Shown: positions 63,145-64,000 of the stretch, in pieces
Layout of the letters: each line of letters opens with the position of its first letter
Position numbering within the stretch: the first letter of the stretch is position 1
Source: Neoarius graeffei
Lineage: Eukaryota > Chordata > Actinopteri > Siluriformes > Ariidae
Length of the DNA stretch: 64,000 nucleotides
Assembly (NCBI RefSeq): GCF_027579695.1
Contig: NC_083572.1
Span: 12,975,915-13,039,914 of the forward strand
Direction: 5' to 3'
Program-made: the position numbers and the translations under genes
Notes under the pieces: generated by a model
Told to the model about the DNA's origin: nothing
Databases searched by the model: none
The model's input: only the letters and a program-made list of their open reading frames with translations

Positions 63145-63702
63145 TAGCAGTTGTACTCGGTGTGTAAAAACATGCAGGCACGAGTAGTGGAGTTGATCCC
63201 CAGTGTATCTGAGGAAGAGCTGATTGGAGAATTGCTCATGATCAACGATGAGCTGAACAATGCTTTCATACGCTATGAAAGGTACTACTGTCAAGTTTAT
63301 GCTGTACTGAATCACGCAGGAACGTTAGTACTACACTTGGAGCTTGTACTGAATAAAACAAAAGGTGAACTTTGTGTTGCTTGGAGTTATGGCTATCACT
63401 ATCATATTTATCATTAAGTGGCTTCTGATTAATTTCCATTCCTCAATCCAGTTTCTTGATGTCAGCGCTTTTATACAAAGCCTAAATCTCAAATAATGCC
63501 CTAGTACCTTCTAGTGCACTCTATGCTTGACAGAAGACGGTTTGAGATTCAGCCACAGGAAAAGTGTGACACCAAGAAGTACCTGTTGGAATTAGTTGCC
63601 CATTGTGAAATGATTCAGGCTTGCTTTGAGTTCTGCTCTCTTTTTTTTTTTTTTTTAAGGTTTGAAAGGCTGAACACTGCCCAAAGAACACCCACGGAAC
63701 AA
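37768..63702 (+). CDS. tom1: TOM1-family endosomal adaptor (VHS-GAT), 5' part
   Basis: Nine exons: 37768-37819, 58340-58424, 58614-58692, 60094-60243, 60395-60529, 61322-61453, 61571-61687, 63148-63281, 63660-63702; all GT-AG with consistent phases. The gene runs off the right edge. Exons 1-5 encode the VHS domain (start [72 protein letters not shown]). Exon 6 is a Pro-rich linker. Exons 7-9 begin the GAT domain ([34 protein letters not shown]), which binds Tollip and ubiquitin. TOM1 works on endosomes with Tollip, myosin VI and clathrin in cargo sorting and autophagosome maturation. MDF at the start favours TOM1 over TOM1L2; the C-terminal part is not in view to settle it. Confidence 0.9.
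37820..39290. other. tom1 intron 1, first part
   Basis: Donor C|GTGAGT at 37820. Mostly unannotated. A short acidic frame starting [20 protein letters not shown] (38862-38930) looks like the first codons of a transposon protein. Segments such as CTCGGCCCAGA repeated at 39247-39280 look repeat-derived, but no termini could be paired. Confidence 0.45.
39296..39580 (-). mobile_element. LINE 3'-end fragment with internal short tandem repeats
   Basis: Starts AAGTCAAGTCAACTTTATTGTC, the complement of a LINE 3' end with AATAAAGT. Then a block AACACTAGATAAGAACTAGAC with ACTCAAACAATATAAACAGT repeats about three times (39440-39580). Confidence 0.6.
39587..39937. mobile_element. Truncated copy of the ACACCGGTGT-palindrome transposon
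   Basis: Reverse-complement match of 56766-57121, including GGTGTTCACACGGCA-type terminus (39907-39921). The left part is missing: it starts abruptly at TTTTGGGCTGGAAA. Contains the palindrome TTACACCGGTGTAA. Confidence 0.8.
39938..40037 (+). mobile_element. Truncated tRNA-headed SINE, attached to the preceding transposon
   Basis: Head and first 100 bp only, with GTAGTAGTTAGC in place of the usual GTAGTGGTTAGC. The junction with the transposon is the same as at 56764-56766. Confidence 0.8.
40174..40524 (-). mobile_element. tRNA-headed SINE
   Basis: Minus-strand copy of the common family, with an ATCCATCCATCC tail. The flanking AATTTTAAAATC / AATTTAAAAATC may be the target duplication. Confidence 0.87.
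40788..41430. repeat. Fragments of interspersed repeats
   Basis: 40788-40825 (CACTCACCGGCCATTTTAAT) looks like a Tc1-type terminus. 40900-41430 has two related blocks, each with AAATTTCATCCA, then TTGAGTTACGTTG (41208-41245 and 41350-41390), typical of old fish DNA-transposon debris. Family not determined. Confidence 0.5.
41703..41748. repeat. (GATA)n microsatellite
   Basis: About eleven units. Confidence 0.95.
42417..42616. repeat. Shared transposon segment with 53/55-bp tandem duplication
   Basis: 42417-42500 matches the CAGCCCAAAATATGTTCAAA region of the element at 57070-57170. Then AATCTGGCAACACAGG plus GCAGTAATGGCTGCACTCG and GTGTCGAGGATGTAAACAC occurs twice (about 42509-42561 and 42562-42616). 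Confidence 0.75.
43400..44433 (+). mobile_element. Element X, copy A
   Basis: Left end TGGAGCACTTGCATGTGACGTCAC, right end GGTCACGTGACTGCAAGATCTC. About 1.03 kb. Its right end abuts copy B directly. The right half encodes, on the minus strand from about 44342, MDQFQPTD-like and [29 protein letters not shown] frames; the left half has plus-strand frames. Superfamily not determined. Confidence 0.75.
44434..45486 (+). mobile_element. Element X, copy B (tandem with A)
   Basis: Both ends read TATAGAGATCTTGCA inward. Same order as copy A. It includes a stretch (44817-44990) encoding [17 protein letters not shown] and [15 protein letters not shown], like the start of a fish LINE ORF2 upstream of its endonuclease. 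Confidence 0.78.
45012..45360 (-). pseudogene. First-exon fragment of the transposon protein in element X copy B
   Basis: Minus-strand frame with [21 protein letters not shown] and [18 protein letters not shown]. The same exon is in copy A (44006-44342) and copy C (51646-51971). In copy C it is followed by a GGTAAGTCAC donor. The YLI...F...AYKSLDSY pattern resembles the N-terminal part of fish repeat-encoded proteins whose later exons carry SWIM/YqaJ-type domains; that link is from memory and tentative. Confidence 0.5.
45546..45717 (+). mobile_element. tRNA-derived SINE of another family
   Basis: Head ATGGCCTCATGGTTAGAGAAG and B-box-like GGTTTGATTCCC, then AGCAAGGCACCCAACCCC and CTCTGGATAAGAGCGTCTGC, with a TAATGTAA tail. 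The last motif is common to several fish SINE families (V-SINE/HAmo-like). Confidence 0.82.
45783..46453. mobile_element. MITE with cttttccactacc termini
   Basis: Inverted ends GGCCCTTTTCCACTACC / GGTAGTGGAAAAGCAGC. Subterminal arrays of AGCTCGCTTCAGCTCACTTC- and CTCAGCCCAACTCAG-type short repeats on both sides, as in hAT non-autonomous elements. No transposase. Confidence 0.78.
46487..49249. mobile_element. Harbinger-like element with another transposon nested
   Basis: Ends ggccaaaaaaaaagtg...tttccggtta and its complement (taaccggaaaaaaacac...ggcc), with TTA at 46484-46486 and 49250-49252. A 3-bp TTA duplication and GG-starting termini fit PIF/Harbinger. No intact transposase was recognised. 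The element 47775-49060 is inserted inside. Confidence 0.68.
47775..49060. mobile_element. Nested DNA transposon with catagatatacatagaagac termini
   Basis: Perfect terminal inverted repeats of 30 bp (catagatatacatagaagac, then tagatgcctc), followed by weaker pairing that includes CGTCCGCACA and GGCGGCCATCTTACC. 8-bp target duplication tggccggc at 47767-47774 and 49061-49068. 1,286 bp, AT-rich, no long coding frame. 8-bp duplications occur in hAT, P and a few other groups; family not determined. Confidence 0.88.
49250..50730. other. Intron DNA with one unrecognised 110-codon frame
   Basis: The minus-strand frame 49509-49841 ([16 protein letters not shown]...[16 protein letters not shown]...) has a protein-like composition but no motif I recognise. 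It could be a relic of a transposon protein. A poly-A run is at 50499-50518. Confidence 0.35.
50731..50935. mobile_element. Short MITE with 30-bp inverted termini
   Basis: ggttagccaaaattatgtta at the left and its near-perfect complement at the right, pairing over about 30 bp. The 205-bp centre resembles the end of a mariner-type transposase on the minus strand (CGTGGTGCTCCGTGACCGTG). Confidence 0.8.
51551..52571 (-). mobile_element. Element X, copy C (inverted relative to A and B)
   Basis: Begins TATAGAGATCTTGCAGTCACGTGAC and ends GTGACGTCACATGCAAGTGCTCCATA. Its far end has the same variant (GGAGCACTTGCATG) as copy A, so A and C are closest relatives. The first-exon frame lies on the plus strand from about 51645. 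Confidence 0.78.
52572..53560. other. tom1 intron 1, no recognised feature
   Basis: Short frames only. Nothing supported. Confidence 0.45.
53931..54170 (+). pseudogene. Acidic first exon, P2X7-tail-like transposon gene
   Basis: Open from ATG 53931. Acidic, Ser-rich; contains [20 protein letters not shown] and ends [10 protein letters not shown] before a possible donor near 54169. In fish many transposon-encoded proteins join a QPY.FEPE segment to the cysteine-rich cytoplasmic domain of P2X7 starting W-C-x-C. Here only the first segment is present. The frame does run on to 54230, but the last part looks intronic. Confidence 0.5.
54986..55342 (-). pseudogene. THAP zinc-finger first exon
   Basis: Minus-strand start at 55342: [37 protein letters not shown]. 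All C2CH zinc ligands (Cys5, Cys10, Cys and His of CSKHF) and the invariant Pro and Trp are visible, so this is a complete THAP DNA-binding domain. The frame continues to a likely donor (AATAAG|GTAGGT) near 54987. Later exons of the transposase are missing, so it is a fragment. Confidence 0.85.
56107..56149. repeat. (GA)n microsatellite
   Basis: About 20 AG units. Confidence 0.95.
56151..56438. other. tom1 intron 1, no recognised feature
   Basis: No coding frame or repeat terminus recognised. Confidence 0.45.
56439..56764 (-). mobile_element. tRNA-headed SINE joined to a transposon end
   Basis: Minus strand, with the variant head (complement of GTAGTAGTTAACACTG). It abuts the transposon 56787-57500 through the same GCCAGATATAGAGAACTTTT spacer as at 39937. 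Confidence 0.85.
56787..57500. mobile_element. ACACCGGTGT-palindrome transposon, complete copy
   Basis: Inverted ends aggggtgttcacacggca / tgccgtgtgaacacccct, with TAT on both sides. Contains perfect palindromes TTACACCGGTGTAA (56849-56862) and TTTACTCCGGAGTAAA (57338-57354 region), plus GCATCGATGC and further CACCGGT sites. Non-coding. The superfamily is unclear; the possible 3-bp duplication would fit PIF/Harbinger. Confidence 0.75.
57575..57678. mobile_element. Tiny TTAA-flanked MITE
   Basis: 104 bp between TTAA 57571-57574 and 57679-57682, with ends aggagaactgaagt / aggagaattgaagt (complement). Its minus strand matches the left 100 bp of 61808-62474. Confidence 0.82.
57700..58339. other. 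End of tom1 intron 1
   Basis: Includes an A-rich run at 57749-57760. The exon 2 acceptor TTTATGCAG ends at 58339. Nothing else seen. Confidence 0.5.
58861..58909. repeat. (AT)n microsatellite
   Basis: About 24 units in tom1 intron 3. Confidence 0.95.
58910..59900. repeat. Hairpin-plus-tandem-repeat element in tom1 intron 3
   Basis: 59209-59285 is an imperfect inverted repeat (TATCAGGGATATTCCATTCA against TTGAATGGAATATATCTGATA). 59349-59545 is an 86-bp unit repeated about 2.3 times (starts at 59349, 59435, 59521; CGAAGGCC..CACTAGC). Looks like the remains of a DNA transposon; no family assigned. Confidence 0.7.
61536..61570 (+). promoter_or_regulatory. TG-repeat acceptor of tom1 exon 7
   Basis: The sequence before the AG is GTGTGTATGTGTGTGTGTGTGTCAG, with almost no pyrimidine run. 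Exon 7 is 117 bp and phase 0-0. Confidence 0.75.
61808..62474. mobile_element. Longer relative of the TTAA-flanked MITE
   Basis: Left end GAACTGAAGTCATTTTTAAACTT and right end CCTTCAGTTCTCCTTTA pair as inverted repeats and match 57575-57678. The left TTAA is lost. The interior (61930-62440) is unique here and non-coding as far as can be seen. Confidence 0.72.
62500..62992. mobile_element. Possible non-autonomous DNA transposon
   Basis: Starts AAGGCCTCTGCATGCTC and ends GTCAGCATAAATTGGCCTT, a weak inverted pair, with CTGCGAC/GTCTGCGA short repeats in the right half. Boundaries uncertain. Confidence 0.4.
63103..63150 (+). promoter_or_regulatory. (TG)n tract and tandem TAG/CAG acceptor of tom1 exon 8
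   Basis: About 20 TG units run directly into TGAGTAGCAG. Use of TAG (63147) gives LLQQLYS, which matches the mammalian TOM1 spacing (LLQELNR); use of CAG (63150) deletes one Gln. Confidence 0.8.
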
Positions 63703-63814
63703 GTAAATTTACAGTTCACCTTTCAAATTCTCTAATACTGCATTCATTATTAAAAGATTAGTAAAATAGGAATTTATTTGTTTGTAATTTCTTAAATGCT
63801 ACATTGATCATTAA

Positions 63815-63910
63815 AAGTAGACGGCCTTTCGATTTCATAAAATTGGTGAAATTTTAGTTCCCTCTGAAATTTGGTCATTGTGATGCATGTTTATTTCTGT
63901 AATAATTAAA
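63815..63910. mobile_element. TTAA-flanked DNA transposon, copy 3 (left end only)
   Basis: TTAA at 63811-63814, then aagtagacggcctttcgatt, matching the left end of 17758-18518 for about 90 bp. Then the sequence diverges, so the rest is deleted or lies beyond a rearrangement. Confidence 0.75.
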
Positions 63911-64000
63911 AACAATACTGTCCAGATGACGTCTCCATCCATAGAAACCCCTCTGAACGCATACTGTGTTCACTATCAGCATCAGTACTTTACAGCAAAC

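Overview
The window looks like teleost fish nuclear DNA. It carries spliced vertebrate genes with GT-AG introns, a fish-type (OC2-like) osteocalcin gene, several Tc1-like transposons, tRNA-headed SINEs, and a Ty3/Gypsy element of the Tf1/sushi type. Two host genes are supported, both on the + strand. One is an osteocalcin gene (bglap, 29014-32086, four coding exons). The other is the 5' part of tom1 (TOM1/TOM1L2-type endosomal adaptor), with exon 1 at 37768 and exons 2-9 between 58340 and 63702, continuing beyond the right edge.

Layout. 1-10.7 kb is a stack of nested transposons. A Tc1-like element (210-3419) is split by a second Tc1-like element (1216-2826). A further copy of that second family (3752-10656) is split by a complete LTR retrotransposon (4105-9406). 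10.7-28.8 kb is intergenic: a decayed THAP-like fragment, more Tc1 elements (one with a nearly intact transposase at 24697-25665), a deleted hAT element, a TTAA-flanked element, a minus-strand LINE and many SINEs. 28.9-32.8 kb is bglap, whose last intron is a large ATTCT-rich minisatellite. 32.9-37.5 kb is again transposons. 37.6-64 kb is tom1; its 20.5 kb first intron holds most of the structural surprises: an inverted duplication of a transposon/SINE junction, three copies of a roughly 1.05 kb element, a Harbinger-like element with a second element nested in it, and a Kolobok-like element inside another transposon.

The most striking unit is the LTR retrotransposon. Its 478-bp LTRs differ at one position, it has a 5-bp target duplication (GTTTG), and both reading frames are open. 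Gag (4596-5615) and pol overlap in the -1 frame at a G-GGA-AAA heptamer followed, after 6 nt, by a predicted H-type pseudoknot. Eleven bases just after the 5' LTR are exactly complementary to 11 bases lying about 25 nt downstream of the LTR TATA box, which is the arrangement of a self-primed Tf1/sushi element. The same LTR ends in perfect matches to the Pol III A-box and B-box consensus. No CRISPR array, rRNA or functional tRNA gene was seen. Repeat family names are by motif and terminus, not by database search.
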